From assembly GCF_020215645.1 (NCBI RefSeq), contig NZ_CP084058.1, positions 3,720,001 to 3,784,000 on the forward strand: a stretch of DNA of 64,000 bases. Direction: 5' to 3'. Every line of letters begins with the position of its first letter. The first letter of the stretch is position 1. This document shows, piece after piece, positions 34,547-45,688 of the stretch. Below the pieces are notes generated by a model that saw only the letters and a list, made by a program, of their open reading frames with translations, made no database searches and was not told the DNA's origin. The position numbers were made by a program, and so were the translations under genes. Source of the stretch: Nonomuraea gerenzanensis. GTDB lineage: Bacteria > Actinomycetota > Actinomycetes > Streptosporangiales > Streptosporangiaceae.

Positions 34547-34738
34547 ATGGAAATCAAGGCAGACACCACGGTGTGCATCGGCGCGGGCATGTGCGCGCTG
34601 ACGGTGCCGAAGGTGTTCGATCAGAGTGAGGACGAAGGCACGGTCGTGCTCTTGCAGGACGATGTGCCGCAGGAGCTCGAGGACGCCGTGCGCCGGGCCG
34701 TGACCCTCTGCCCGTCCGGGGCGCTGTCCGTCTCCTGA
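34547..34738 (+). CDS. Ferredoxin (3Fe-4S type), P450 partner
   Basis: 63 aa. DTTVCIGAGMCALTVPKVF and VTLCPSGALSV supply three cysteines in C-x5-C-xn-C-P spacing; the position of the usual second cluster Cys (in CxGAGMC) is Ala/Gly, giving a 3Fe-4S rather than 4Fe-4S cluster, as in FdxH/SoyB-type P450 ferredoxins. ATG 34547 is 6 bp past the P450 stop. It should deliver single electrons to the P450; the reductase is not adjacent. A GC hairpin follows. Confidence 0.93.
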   Translation: MEIKADTTVCIGAGMCALTVPKVFDQSEDEGTVVLLQDDVPQELEDAVRRAVTLCPSGALSVS

Positions 34739-34792
34739 CGCGGGCCCACGCCTTGACGCCGTTCTGACAAGAGCCCTGACAACACCACTTCG

Positions 34793-34833
34793 CCGTCGCC
34801 GCATCCCGAACCCGCGGCGGCGGCTCTTTCGTT
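34793..34833 (+). terminator. Hairpin with T-rich tail after the ferredoxin gene
   Basis: CCGTCGCCGC (34793-34802) pairs with GCGGCGGCGG (34814-34823) with one wobble pair, followed by CTCTTTCGTT. Confidence 0.65.
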
Positions 34834-34891
34834 CTCGCACCTCGAACCGGGGGCTCTCGCTTGCGCATCGCCCCATTCGCTTCATGGTCAT

Positions 34892-34905
34892 CGAACCTGT
34901 GTTCG
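34892..34905 (+). promoter_or_regulatory. LexA-type SOS box
   Basis: CGAACCTGTGTTCG matches the CGAACNNNNGTTCG consensus exactly. It lies 9 nt before a TTGACA element (34914-34919). Confidence 0.65.
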
Positions 34906-34913
34906 TGGATCGG

Positions 34914-34944
34914 TTGACAACGGGCCGTGATCGAAATTATGTTC
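34914..34944 (+). promoter_or_regulatory. Promoter with second LexA-like palindrome over the -10 region
   Basis: TTGACA at 34914-34919 is followed after 18-19 bp by TTATGT/TATGTT. The -10 lies inside the palindrome TCGAAATTATGTTCGA (34931-34946), which differs from the actinobacterial LexA box only at one inner position (A for C). Placement would allow repression by LexA. Confidence 0.5.
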
Positions 34945-34985
34945 GACCTAGTGACGGTGAGGCTCGCGGCTCAGCGTCACCAGGA

Positions 34986-35031
34986 CCTGGTCGCGGGCCG
35001 TTCGCTTCCCCAAGCGATTCCCGCGACCAGG
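34986..35031 (+). other. Long hairpin in the leader of the HEPN gene
   Basis: Outer arms CCTGGTCGCGGG (34986-34997) and CCCGCGACCAGG (35020-35031) are perfectly complementary; an inner CGCTT/AAGCG helix (35003-35007/35012-35016) closes on a four-base loop. A second hairpin with GGCCGGACG/CGTCCGGCC arms follows at about 35089-35125. May act as terminator, attenuator or RNA stabiliser. Confidence 0.6.
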
Positions 35032-35214
35032 CTCCTCGGGCGAAGGGCCCGTCCTCGTCGTCGGCGGAGACGAGTGGGCGTGTCCTGGCCGGACGGGGAG
35101 AGGGGAAGCTCCTCGTCCGGCCTGCCCGGCGGAAATGTCGGTGGCGTCTGCGATTGTTGCCTCCATCGGCACAGAAGCCGGACGCCGCCCACGACTCCAA
35201 AGGAGGCGCGCAAG

Positions 35215-35661
35215 ATGGCACCACGGCCTAGAGAAACGCCCGGGCCCCGGCTGTCGCCTGCGGTTCGGGCACACCTGACCGACTCACGTTCCAGCCTGGC
35301 GGAAGCGACCGGCGCTCGCACCCCGGCATCCCGATATGTCGCCGCCCACCTGGGCGCCCTACGAGCGGCAGCGGCGATCCTCGCCGCCCGGCCCCGCCCC
35401 GCGGAGGGCCGCCGCCGCCGGCTGCGCAGCGCCTGGGAGCTGCTGCCCGAGGCGGAGCCCGAGCTGGCGCAGTGGGCCGCCTACTTCGCCATGACCGCCG
35501 CCAAGCGCGCCGCGGCCGAGGCGGGCATGGTGCGCCGGATCAGCGCGGCGGACGCCGACGAGATCCTGGCCGAGGCCGAGACGTTCGTCTCGACGGTCGA
35601 GGGCATCCTGGGGGTGCCGTCGCAGCCGCAACTGCCGGTGGATGTGCCACTGGCCGGCTGA
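35215..35661 (+). CDS. SAV_6107-family HEPN-domain protein
   Basis: 148 aa, helical. SRYVAAHLGALRAAAAILAARPRP, RLRSAWELLPEAEPELAQWAAYFA and ISAADADEILAEAETFVSTVEGIL match the actinobacterial SAV_6107 HEPN group. HEPN folds include RNases and nucleotide-binding modules; the catalytic R-x4-6-H motif is not clear here, so no activity is claimed. ATG 35215 has an excellent AAAGGAGG. Upstream lie an apparent SOS-controlled promoter and two hairpins, suggesting DNA-damage regulation. No partner MNT-type nucleotidyltransferase is adjacent, unlike toxin-antitoxin HEPN pairs. Confidence 0.78.
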   Translation: MAPRPRETPGPRLSPAVRAHLTDSRSSLAEATGARTPASRYVAAHLGALRAAAAILAARPRPAEGRRRRLRSAWELLPEAEPELAQWAAYFAMTAAKRAAAEAGMVRRISAADADEILAEAETFVSTVEGILGVPSQPQLPVDVPLAG

Positions 35662-36233
35662 AGAGTCGACCCTGAGGGGCCTTGACAGGAGGTTCTGCGC
35701 CGCCGGGAGGTGCTGGGGTGGTGCATGTGGTCGGCGCGGTCTCGGGGGGCTGCGTGGGTGGCGCTGTGGAGTGGCCGGCGCCGTGACCCGCTCCCTTGCG
35801 TGTGACCGCGTCGGTGCTTGCATGAGGTGCGGCTGACCCATGCGGGAGGTGTCGTGGCGCGAGGGGGCGTGAGCGGCCGGTGCCAGGCGGGCTGCCCGTG
35901 GCAAGGGGCGGGTTGGCGCGGTGCGGGGCCGTGGCACGAGGGCGAGCCGGTGGTGGCTGCTGGGGCAGGGCTTCCGTGATGCGCCGGCGAGGCGCCCGTG
36001 CCGTGGACGCGCCGTAGCCCGCGCACGGACGCTGCGTGCGCCCTCCCGGCGCCGGTGCGGCCCGTTCCAACCCCGTCGCAGAGCCCTGGAAATGCCGATG
36101 GGCTCGCCGAACATCCGGCGAGCCCTCGGTAGGAGCGGGCGACCTCAAAACCACAGGTCTGACAGGCCTCAGACCCAAGACAATCCGAACCGCCCAAAGA
36201 CCGGACGTCGGACCGTCAAGAAAGCCCAGGACG
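35662..36233 (+). other. 572-bp region without a recognised gene
   Basis: Between the HEPN gene and bldD (convergent). 35700-36060 is G-rich on the plus strand with ORFs that read as Arg/Pro/His-rich nonsense. The only clear element is the hairpin at 36100-36125. Confidence 0.5.
36100..36125 (+). terminator. Hairpin between the HEPN gene and bldD
   Basis: GGGCTCGCCG (36100-36109) and CGGCGAGCCC (36116-36125), loop 6 nt. It lies about 110 bp beyond the bldD stop (minus strand) and 440 bp beyond the HEPN stop. Confidence 0.55.
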
Positions 36234-36728
36234 TCAGAACGACTCCACGGCCCTGCGGGCCTCGGCGTCGAGCACGCCCCAGCTGATGAGCTCCTCGGTC
36301 AGCTCGCTCGGCGACTTGTCGTAGATCACGGCCAGGGAGCGCAGATCCTCCTGGCGGATCGACAGCACCTTGCCGTTGTAGTCGCCACGCTGGCTCTGGA
36401 TCGTGGCGGCGTACCGGGCGAGGGCGCCGGCCTTCTCCTTGGGCAGCGTCGCGAGCCGCTCCAGGTCGATCACAAGCTTGGGCGTCGGCCCGAGCGGGCT
36501 GGGGGCGGCTCCGCCCGGCAGCAGCTCGGATACGGGCACCCCGTAGAAGTCGGCAAGCTCGGCAAGCTTCTGCACGGTCACCGCTCGGTCGCCACGCTCA
36601 TAGGAGCCAACGACTACGGCTTTCCACCTGCCACGCGACTTCTCTTCGACTCCATGCAGGGACAGGCCCTGCTGGGTGCGGATGGCGCGGAGTCGTGCAC
36701 CCAGCGACTTTGCGTACTCAGACGGCAT
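36234..36728 (-). CDS. bldD: Developmental master regulator BldD
   Basis: 164 aa. N-terminal XRE helix-turn-helix (EYAKSLGARLRAIRTQQGLS, HGVEEKSRGRWKAVVVGSYE) and a C-terminal domain with the c-di-GMP signature: RGD at 114-116, eight residues, then RQED at 125-128 (RxD-x8-RxxD). With tetrameric c-di-GMP bound, BldD dimerises and represses sporulation and secondary-metabolism genes. The near identity of SYERGDRAVTV and the signature to streptomycete BldD makes the call firm. ATG 36728. As in Streptomyces it lies upstream of the pyr operon, though here an arc operon intervenes. Confidence 0.96.
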   Translation of the reverse strand: MPSEYAKSLGARLRAIRTQQGLSLHGVEEKSRGRWKAVVVGSYERGDRAVTVQKLAELADFYGVPVSELLPGGAAPSPLGPTPKLVIDLERLATLPKEKAGALARYAATIQSQRGDYNGKVLSIRQEDLRSLAVIYDKSPSELTEELISWGVLDAEARRAVESF

Positions 36729-37029
36729 CGTGTGGCCCCCCGGCTCTCGTATGTATCGCTCTCAGTAGATTGTGCTCCCTTGCGGCGTATGCCCGGGCCA
36801 CCGGGGGGTCTGGTGCCAGGCTCGGCACCATCGGTAGCCATGGCTCTGGGTTTACCCCAGAACGCCGCGCGGTGTGGTTACGCACAGTGACGGTAAAGGG
36901 GTGGACGCCTAAGGTCAAGCTGATTGGAAAAAAGATGCCGAATCCGGTCCGGTAGGGAACGCCACAATCGCCCCGCATGTCCCACTGACAACGATGACTT
37001 CGTCAGAGTTTGACGAGAAATTCCTCCCG
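36729..37029 (-). other. bldD upstream region
   Basis: 301 bp between the USP gene stop and the bldD start. It must hold the bldD promoter. A small hairpin TGGTGCC/GGCACCA lies at 36811-36830. I found no convincing BldD-box by eye, so autoregulation cannot be judged. Confidence 0.4.
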
Positions 37030-37932
37030 TCAGGGCTCCCTGGTGAGAATCATGACAGGGCAGGTGGAAGCCCGGACGATCTTGATCGAGGTGTCCCCGA
37101 GGAACACCCGCCTGAGTGGCCCCGTGTCGCTGGAAGCGCATATGATCATCTCGCCGGGCAACCACGAGGTCGTCCCGAGTGCCTGGGCCACGTTGCGGCC
37201 CTCCAGCACCTCGACCTCCACGGGCCGTCCCGCGGCCCCCGCCGGCCGCCGTCCCCGTGCCGCCGCGCGGAGGTCGGCCGCCGCCTGGTCGCGCAGGCGT
37301 ACGAGCATCTCTTCCTCGATCCTCGCCCGCCTGCCGCTGCTGATCACCAGCGTGACCAGCCGCAGCGGCACGCCCAGCGCCGCGGCGGTGCCGGCCGCGT
37401 CCCTGACCGCCGCGTCGCAGCCGGGGCCGCGGCGGTAGGCGACGGTGAGGCGGTCGAAGGCGGGAGGCGGCTGGTCGCCGTAGCCGCGCGGGGCGAGCAG
37501 GACGGGAACGGAGGAGGAGTGCAGGAGCTGGTCGGCGGTGCTGCCCACCGAGATGCGGTCCTTGCCGCCACCCGGGGCCGAGCCGATCACCACCACGCCG
37601 GCGCCGCGCCTGCGCGCCAGCTCCACCAGCCCGCGCCCGCTGCCCCTGTGGGCGTGCGCGACATACTCGGCGCCCTCACTCGCCGATCCACCGCCCAGCT
37701 CGCGCACCAGCTCACGCGCCTGGGCGAGCGCGGCGTCCGCCTGCTCGCGCAGATAGGCCCGCCAAGCGCTCTCCTCGGCCCTGGCAGGCCCGGGCGTGGA
37801 GTGGGCGGGCGGCTGCACGGTCGCCACCGTCAGGCGCGCGTGCGCCTGCTCAGCCAGCAGTACGGCCAGCGCCAGCCCGTCCCGCCCCCTGGGCCCGGGG
37901 ACGAATCCGGCCAGCACCTCGTCCAGCTTCAT
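37030..37932 (-). CDS. Universal stress protein with tandem USP domains
   Basis: 300 aa, two USP halves. In the first, GAGVVVIGSAPGGGKDRISVGSTADQLLHSSSVPVLL carries the ATP-binding G-x2-G-x9-G(S/T) pattern; the second half ends with FLGDTSIKIVRASTCPVMIL, a weaker version. USP proteins bind ATP or sense stress and starvation. Last gene of the arcA-arcC-permease-usp operon: the ATG directly follows the permease stop. Its presence suggests energy-stress or low-oxygen induction of arginine fermentation, which is inference from context. Confidence 0.88.
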   Translation of the reverse strand: MKLDEVLAGFVPGPRGRDGLALAVLLAEQAHARLTVATVQPPAHSTPGPARAEESAWRAYLREQADAALAQARELVRELGGGSASEGAEYVAHAHRGSGRGLVELARRRGAGVVVIGSAPGGGKDRISVGSTADQLLHSSSVPVLLAPRGYGDQPPPAFDRLTVAYRRGPGCDAAVRDAAGTAAALGVPLRLVTLVISSGRRARIEEEMLVRLRDQAAADLRAAARGRRPAGAAGRPVEVEVLEGRNVAQALGTTSWLPGEMIICASSDTGPLRRVFLGDTSIKIVRASTCPVMILTREP

Positions 37933-39354
37933 TCAGCGCACCTCGGAATTCAGCCGCGAATGGCCATAGCCGTACAGGAAGTAGCAGATCAGCCCCAGCA
38001 GCATCCACAGCCCGAACGCCACCCAGGTCACCCCGGCCAGCCCCGCCATGACCACCACGCACAGGATCGCGCCCAGCACCGGTGTGACGGGGAACAGCGG
38101 CGTGCGGAAGCTGCGCGGCAGCTCGGGGCTGCGGTAGCGCAGGACGAGCACGCCGACGTTGACGATGGCGAAGGCGAACAGGGTGCCGATGCTGGTCGCC
38201 TCGGCGAGCTGCCCGAGCGGCACCAGCCCGGCCAGCACGGAGATGAACGCGGCCACGATGAGGGTGTTGGCGACGGGCACCTGCCGGCGCGGGTCGACCT
38301 TCTGGAAGACGCGGGGGATGAGGCCGTCGCGGGACATCGCGAACAGGATGCGGGTCTGCCCGTAGATGACGGTCAGCACGACGCTGGCGATGGCGATGAC
38401 CGCCCCGAACGAGACGATCAGGCCGGGCCAGGTGGCGCCCATGGCCAGGTCGGCGACGTACGACAGGCTCGCCTCGGTCTTGTCGGGATCGAACTCGGTC
38501 CACGGCATCGCGCCGACGGCGGCCAGGGCCACGAGCACGTAGACGGCCGTCACGATGGCCAGCGACAGGATGATCGCCAGCGGCAGGTCCCGCTTGGGGT
38601 TCTTGGCCTCCTCACCGGCAGTCGAGGCGGCGTCGAAGCCGATGTAGGAGAAGAAGACCTGCGAGGCCGCGGCCGTGATGCCGGCCACGCCCAGCGGGGC
38701 GAAGGGCGCCAGATTGCCCGAGTCGAACGCGGCGAACGTCACCACGCAGAAGAACAGCAGCACCGCGATCTTGATGAGCACGAAGATCGCGTTCGCCGTG
38801 GCGCTCTCCGAGGCCCCGTACAGCAGCAGCCAGGTGACCAGCAGCACGATGACGATCGCGGTGACGTTGATCACGCCGCCGTCCTGGCCGGGGGAGCGGG
38901 TGATGGCGTCGGGCAGCGCGAAGCCGAACAGCGAGCGCAGGAACGAGTTGAGGTACTCGCCCCAGCCCACCGCCACGGCCGCCACGGAGACCGCGTACTC
39001 CAGCATCAGGCACCAGCCGCAGATCCAGGCCACCAGCTCGCCCAGCGTCGCGTACGCGTAGGAGTAGGACGAGCCGGACACCGGGATCGTGCCGGCCAGC
39101 TCGGCGTACGACAGCGCCGAGAACAACGCCGTGATCGCGGCCAGCACGAACGCCAGCACCACCGCGGGCCCCGCCTTCGGCACCGCCTGCCCGAGGATCA
39201 CGAAGATGCCGGTGCCCAGCGTCGCGCCGACGCTGAACAGCGTGAGCTGCCACAGCGACATCGTGCGCCGCAGCTCGCCGCCCTCGCCGTGACCGCCCTC
39301 CGCCACGATGCGCTCGGTGGGCTTGGTGCGCAGGAGCCGCTGGGCCAGCGTCAT
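37933..39354 (-). CDS. APC-superfamily amino acid permease (cationic amino acid transporter type)
   Basis: 473 aa with about 12 membrane helices. The N-terminal segment reads LFSVGATLGTGIFVILGQAV, and SALSYAELAGTIPVSGSSYSYAY and SYIGFDAASTAGEEAKNPKRDLP are characteristic of the CAT branch. In the arginine-deiminase operon it probably imports arginine or exchanges it for ornithine; specificity is inferred. ATG 39354 has AGGGGG upstream and the gene is 10 bp from carbamate kinase. No ArcD-type antiporter is present, so this permease takes its place. Confidence 0.9.
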   Translation of the reverse strand: MTLAQRLLRTKPTERIVAEGGHGEGGELRRTMSLWQLTLFSVGATLGTGIFVILGQAVPKAGPAVVLAFVLAAITALFSALSYAELAGTIPVSGSSYSYAYATLGELVAWICGWCLMLEYAVSVAAVAVGWGEYLNSFLRSLFGFALPDAITRSPGQDGGVINVTAIVIVLLVTWLLLYGASESATANAIFVLIKIAVLLFFCVVTFAAFDSGNLAPFAPLGVAGITAAASQVFFSYIGFDAASTAGEEAKNPKRDLPLAIILSLAIVTAVYVLVALAAVGAMPWTEFDPDKTEASLSYVADLAMGATWPGLIVSFGAVIAIASVVLTVIYGQTRILFAMSRDGLIPRVFQKVDPRRQVPVANTLIVAAFISVLAGLVPLGQLAEATSIGTLFAFAIVNVGVLVLRYRSPELPRSFRTPLFPVTPVLGAILCVVVMAGLAGVTWVAFGLWMLLGLICYFLYGYGHSRLNSEVR

Positions 39355-39364
39355 GGGGCACCCC

Positions 39365-40300
39365 CTACAACGTGCTCGTCAGCGGCCACCGGCCGTTGGG
39401 TGTGACGATGGTGCCCGCGCAGCCGCCGAGTATGCGCTCGGCGTCCTCCAGCCGGCCGATGGCGGCCATGTCGCCGGTCGTCTCCACGAACCGGCAGACC
39501 GCCTCCACCTTCGGCCCCATCGACCCGGCGGGGAAGTCGAGCGCGCGCAGCTCGTGCGGCGTGGTGTGGCCGATCTCGCTCTGGCCGGGCGTGCCGAAGT
39601 CCCGCATGACGCGCGGCACGTCGGTGAGGCTGAGGAACGCGTCGCACTCCAGCGCCTCGGCCAGCATCGCGGTGGTCAGGTCCTTGTCCACGACGGCCTC
39701 CACCCCGGTCAGCCGGCCGCGCTCGTCGCGCACGACGGGCACCCCGCCGCCGCCCGCGCACACCACGATCACGCCGTCGCTCACCATCCGGCGGATCAGC
39801 CGGGTCTCCACGACGCGCTGCGGGGCGGGGGAGGGCACGACGCGCCGCCAGTGCGAGCCGTCGGGCCGCACCGTCCAGCCGTGCTCGGCGGCCAATTTCT
39901 CGGCCTCCTCCTGCTCGTAGACCCGGCCGACGAACTTCGTGGGCTCGGCGAAGGCCGGGTCCACGGCCGACACCAGCGTCTGCGTGACCATGGCCAGCAC
40001 CTGCCTGCCGGGCAGCGCGTTCTGCAGGGCCTGCTGCATCCAGTAGCCGATCAGGCCCTGCGTCTGCGCGCCGAGCGCGTCGAACGGGTACGGCCCGGAC
40101 AGCCCCGGGTCGGCGGCGCTCTGCATGGCCAGCATGCCGACCTGCGGGCCGTTCCCGTGGGTGATGACCAGCTCGTGCTCGCCCGCCAGGCCGGCCAGCG
40201 CCCTGGCGGCGGCGCGCACGTTGGCGAGCTGCACGTCCGCGTCGGGCGGCTGCCCGCGCCGCAGCACCGCGTTGCCCCCGAGCGCCACGATGACCCGCAT
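39365..40300 (-). CDS. arcC: Carbamate kinase
   Basis: 311 aa. It makes ATP and carbamate from carbamoyl phosphate in the arginine deiminase pathway. IVALGGNAVLRRG, ITHGNGPQVGML, QTLVSAVDPAF, VVCAGGGGVPVV, VVDKDLTTAMLAEAL and GSMGPKVEAVCRFV are the amino-acid-kinase blocks in order; the LGGNA(V/L) version is specific to carbamate kinases. ATG 40300 has GGAGGGG upstream. It lies 24 bp downstream of arcA. The intermediate enzyme ornithine carbamoyltransferase is not encoded here. Confidence 0.94.
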   Translation of the reverse strand: MRVIVALGGNAVLRRGQPPDADVQLANVRAAARALAGLAGEHELVITHGNGPQVGMLAMQSAADPGLSGPYPFDALGAQTQGLIGYWMQQALQNALPGRQVLAMVTQTLVSAVDPAFAEPTKFVGRVYEQEEAEKLAAEHGWTVRPDGSHWRRVVPSPAPQRVVETRLIRRMVSDGVIVVCAGGGGVPVVRDERGRLTGVEAVVDKDLTTAMLAEALECDAFLSLTDVPRVMRDFGTPGQSEIGHTTPHELRALDFPAGSMGPKVEAVCRFVETTGDMAAIGRLEDAERILGGCAGTIVTPNGRWPLTSTL

Positions 40301-40324
40301 GCCGATCCCCCTCCAGCCGGTCTC

Positions 40325-41569
40325 TCAGACCGCGTCGCGCTCCAGCGGGCAGCTCATGCACCGCGGCCCGCCACGCCCTCTGCCGAGCTCGCTGCCCCTG
40401 ATCGTGATCACCTCGATGCCGTTGTCACGCAGGTAGTGGTTGGTGGTGGCGTTGCGCTCGTAGGCCACGACCACGCCGGGCTCAAGCGCCAGCCCGTTGC
40501 AGCCGTCGTCCCATTGCTCCCGCTCGGCGGCGTAGACGTCCTGGGTGGGAGTCAAAACCTTGATGTCGGGCAGGTCAAGGGCGTGTGCGATGGCCTTGTG
40601 CATGTCCTCGGGCGGATGGTCGGTGACCTTCAGCTCCTTGGACGTCTCGCCCGGCTCGATCGTGTACGCCGGCAGCATCCCCAGGCCGGCGTACTTGGTG
40701 AACACGCCCACGTCCAGCATGGTCATCACGGTGTCGAGGTGCATGAACGCGCGGGCCTTCGGCATGTCGAGCGCCACGATCCGCCGGGCGGACCCGGCGC
40801 TGAACAGCCGCTGCGCCAGCATCTCGACGGCCTGCGGCTGGGTGCGCTCGCTCATCCCGACCAGCACCGCGCCCCGGCCGATGACCAGCACGTCGCCGCC
40901 CTCCATGGTGGCGGGGGCCACCGACTGGCCGGGCATCCAGCAATGGTAGCCGCCCTGCCCGGGCCGGTTGAAGCCGCCGGCGAACGTCGGGTGGTACATG
41001 TAGACGGCCTCCATGTTGACCGTCTCCCGCATGCGGGCCTTCTTGCGCATCGCGTTGATCGACACGCCGTCGTAGATCCAGCACGAGGTGTCGCGCGTGA
41101 ACAGGTGGTTGGGCAGCGGCGGCAGGATGAAGCCGTCGTCGCCCGTGGCGTGGAAGGTCACCGACTTGGGGTCGCAGCCCATCGCGACCAGCTCGCGCTT
41201 GGTGATGCCGCCGGTCAGGTAGACCTGCAGCGTGGCCGAGTCCATCCCGTCGAGGGTGTTGCGGATGTCGTCGATGGCGACGGGGCCGAGCCAGCGCTCG
41301 TCGATGACCGCGTCCAGGATGTGCTTGCGCGCCTCGGGGATCTCGACGGTCTCCGTGAGCAGGTCGGCCAGCAGGTGGACCTGGATGCCACGGCTCGTCA
41401 GCACCTGCTGGAACTCCTCGTGCTCCTCGATCGCGCGCTGCACCCAGAGCACGTCGTCGAAGAGGAACGCGTCCTTGCTGGTGGGAGTCAGCCGTCTCAG
41501 CGCCAGGTCGGGCCTGTGCAGCAGGACCTGCCGCAGGTGCCCGACCTCGGAATCGACATGGAACGTCAT
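40325..41569 (-). CDS. arcA: Arginine deiminase
   Basis: 414 aa. It hydrolyses arginine to citrulline and ammonia. Guanidino-modifying catalytic signatures are intact: [48 protein letters not shown] with the catalytic His, and [13 protein letters not shown] with the nucleophilic Cys. First gene of arcA-arcC-permease-usp. ATG 41569 has AAGGGGG upstream and is divergent from pyrR over 275 bp. Both routes use carbamoyl phosphate, but direct coupling is not shown. Confidence 0.95.
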   Translation of the reverse strand: MTFHVDSEVGHLRQVLLHRPDLALRRLTPTSKDAFLFDDVLWVQRAIEEHEEFQQVLTSRGIQVHLLADLLTETVEIPEARKHILDAVIDERWLGPVAIDDIRNTLDGMDSATLQVYLTGGITKRELVAMGCDPKSVTFHATGDDGFILPPLPNHLFTRDTSCWIYDGVSINAMRKKARMRETVNMEAVYMYHPTFAGGFNRPGQGGYHCWMPGQSVAPATMEGGDVLVIGRGAVLVGMSERTQPQAVEMLAQRLFSAGSARRIVALDMPKARAFMHLDTVMTMLDVGVFTKYAGLGMLPAYTIEPGETSKELKVTDHPPEDMHKAIAHALDLPDIKVLTPTQDVYAAEREQWDDGCNGLALEPGVVVAYERNATTNHYLRDNGIEVITIRGSELGRGRGGPRCMSCPLERDAV

Positions 41570-41795
41570 CTGTGCTGTATCCCCCTTCAGGGAGCGGTAG
41601 TCACGCCCGATCCCGCTCCCGCGCGCCGGGTGGTCGTGCCCGCCGCGCGCCGCGCCGACACCGCGCGGCGCGGGAAATTACCTGATCCGGAAGGTCGCCC
41701 TGATCCGCGACCGCCTGGTCGCTCCCCGTACGGGAGCCACCGGAGGGCACTCGCGTTGTACCTGGTAGCCCCTGGTACTGTGTGTCCCGACCAAC

Positions 41796-43312
<1,517 letters not shown>

Positions 43313-43316
<4 letters not shown>

Positions 43317-44599
43317 TCATCCGCAACGTGAGGATCCTGGGCGCCGAGCCCGCCGACATCCGGGTAGAGGACGGCGTGATCGCCGAGATCGGGCCCGGCC
43401 TGGCGGGCGGGGAGAGCGTCGACGGGGCGGGCGCGATCGCGCTGCCCGGCCTCGTGGACCTGCACACCCACCTGCGCGAGCCCGGCCGCGAGGACGCCGA
43501 GACCGTGCAGACCGGCACCCAGTCGGCCGCCCGCGGGGGCTACACCGCCGTGCACGCCATGGCCAACACCTCGCCCGTCGCCGACACCGCCGGCGTGGTC
43601 GAGCAGGTGTGGCGGCTGGGCCGCGAGTTCGCCCACTGCGACGTGCACCCGGTCGGGGCCGTCACCGTCGGCCTGGAGGGCAGGCAGCTCGCCGAGCTGG
43701 GCGCGATGGCCGACTCGGCCGCCCGGGTGCGGGTCTTCTCCGACGACGGCAAGTGCGTGGACGACGCGGTGCTGATGCGCCGCGCCCTGGAGTACGTCAA
43801 GGCGTTCGACGGCGTCATCGCCCAGCACGCCCAGGAGCCCAGGCTCACCGCCGGCGCCCAGATGAACGAGGGCGTCATCTCCGGCAGGCTCGGCCTGACC
43901 GGCTGGCCCGCCGTCGCGGAGGAGGCGATCATCGCCCGCGACTGCCTGCTGGCCGCGCACGTCGGGTCCCGGCTGCACGTCTGCCACGTCTCCACGGCGG
44001 GCTCCGTCGAGATCATCCGCTGGGCCAAGTCCAAGGGCTGGAACGTCACCGCCGAGGTGACCCCCCACCACCTGCTGCTCACCGACGACCTCGTGGAGGA
44101 GTCGCCGGTGGGCGCCTACAACCCCATCTACAAGGTCAACCCGCCGCTGCGCACCCGCGCGGACGTCGAGGCGCTGCGTGCCGCCCTGGCCGACGGCACG
44201 ATCGACATCGTGGCCACCGACCACGCGCCCCACCCGGTCGAGGACAAGGAGACCGAGTGGTCGGCCGCGGCCATGGGCATGGTCGGCCTGGAGACCGCGC
44301 TCAGCGTGGTCCAGGAGGCCATGGTCGAGACCGGGCTGCTCGACTGGGCGGGCGTCGCCCAGCGCATGTCCGTCGTGCCCGCCCGCATCGGGCGGCTCGC
44401 CGGGCAGGGGCAGCCGATCGAGGTGGGCGCCCCGGCCAACATCACGCTGTACGACCCGTCCGTGCGCACGAAGGTGGACCCGTCCGCCTTCGCGTCCAAG
44501 AGCAGGAACACCCCGTACGAGGGGATGACGCTGCCCGGCCGGGTGGTGGCCACGTTCCTGCGCGGCAGGCCGACCGTTCTCGAAGGGAAGCTGGTTTGA
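43313..44599 (+). CDS. pyrC: Dihydroorotase
   Basis: 428 aa class I dihydroorotase. [20 protein letters not shown] carries the first metal His pair; [51 protein letters not shown] and [16 protein letters not shown] are the following active-site segments. ATG 43313 overlaps pyrB and its TGA overlaps the TTG of carA. Distinguished from the allantoinase in this window by the HLREPG motif and the TDHAPH site. Confidence 0.96.
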
Positions 44600-45688
44600 A
44601 CACTGCGGTGCTCGTCCTGGAAGACGGCCGCGTCTTCCATGGCACTCCATACGGCGCCGAAGGCGAGACGTTCGGCGAAATGGTCTTCAACACCGGCATG
44701 ACCGGTTACCAGGAGACCCTCACGGACCCGTCCTACCACCGGCAGATCGTCGCCATGACGGCGCCGCACATCGGCAACACCGGCGTCAACGACGAGGACC
44801 CTGAGTCGGGGCGCGTCTGGGTGGCCGGCTACGTCGTGCGCGAGCCGTCCAGGGTCGTCTCCAACTGGCGGGCCAACCGCTCGCTCGACGACTACCTCAA
44901 GGAGCAGGGCGTGGTCGGGATCGCCATCCCGGGCACCCGCGCGCTCACCCGCCACCTGCGCGAGCGCGGCGCCATGCGCGCCGGCATCTTCAGCGCGCCG
45001 CAGGCGCCGGTCGAGGAGCTGGTCGAGCGGGTGCGGCAGGCGCCCCGCATGGAGGGCGCCGACCTGGCGCGCGAGGTGGCCACGGGGGAGAGGTACGTCG
45101 TGCCCGCCGTCGGCGACAGGCGCTTCACGGTCGCGGCCGTGGACCTGGGCATCAAGGGCATGACCCCGCACCGGATGGCCGAGCGCGGCTGCGAGGTGCA
45201 CGTGCTGCCCGCCGACGCCACCTACGAGCAGATCATGGCGGTCGAGCCCGACGGCGTGTTCTTCTCCAACGGGCCCGGCGACCCCGCCACCGCCGACGTG
45301 ACGGCCCTGCGGGGCGTCCTGGAGGCCAAGGTGCCGTTCTTCGGGATCTGCTTCGGCAACCAGCTCTTCGGGCGGGCCCTGGGGCTGTCCACGTACAAGC
45401 TGCGCTACGGCCACCGGGGCGTCAACCAGCCGGTGCAGGACGTGCGCACCGGGAAGGTCGAGATCTCCGCGCACAACCACGGGTTCGCCGTGGAGGCGCC
45501 GCTCGACGGGCCGTTCGAGACCCCGTACGGGCAGGCCGAGGTCAGCCACGTCAACCTCAACGACCGCTGCGTGGAGGGGCTGCGGCTGCTCGACGGCCGC
45601 GCCTTCAGCGTCCAGTACCATCCGGAGGCCGCCGCCGGCCCGCACGACGCCGCCTATCTCTTCGACGAGTTCTGCGAGGTCATGACCC

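Larger units (their letters stand above)
34739..35214 (+). other. 476-bp non-coding or leader region before the HEPN gene
   Basis: Contains the ferredoxin terminator, two LexA-box-like palindromes, a TTGACA -35 element and two long hairpins (34986-35031 and about 35089-35125) before the Shine-Dalgarno of the HEPN gene. An in-frame upstream extension of the HEPN reading frame (from GTG 34951) is open but Arg-rich with poor codon use in its second half. No separate gene is recognised. Confidence 0.5.

Noticed and set aside
35662..36233. Several long minus-strand ORFs between the HEPN gene and bldD
   Set aside because: Compositionally Pro/His/Arg-rich in every frame, no ribosome-binding sites and no recognisable domain.
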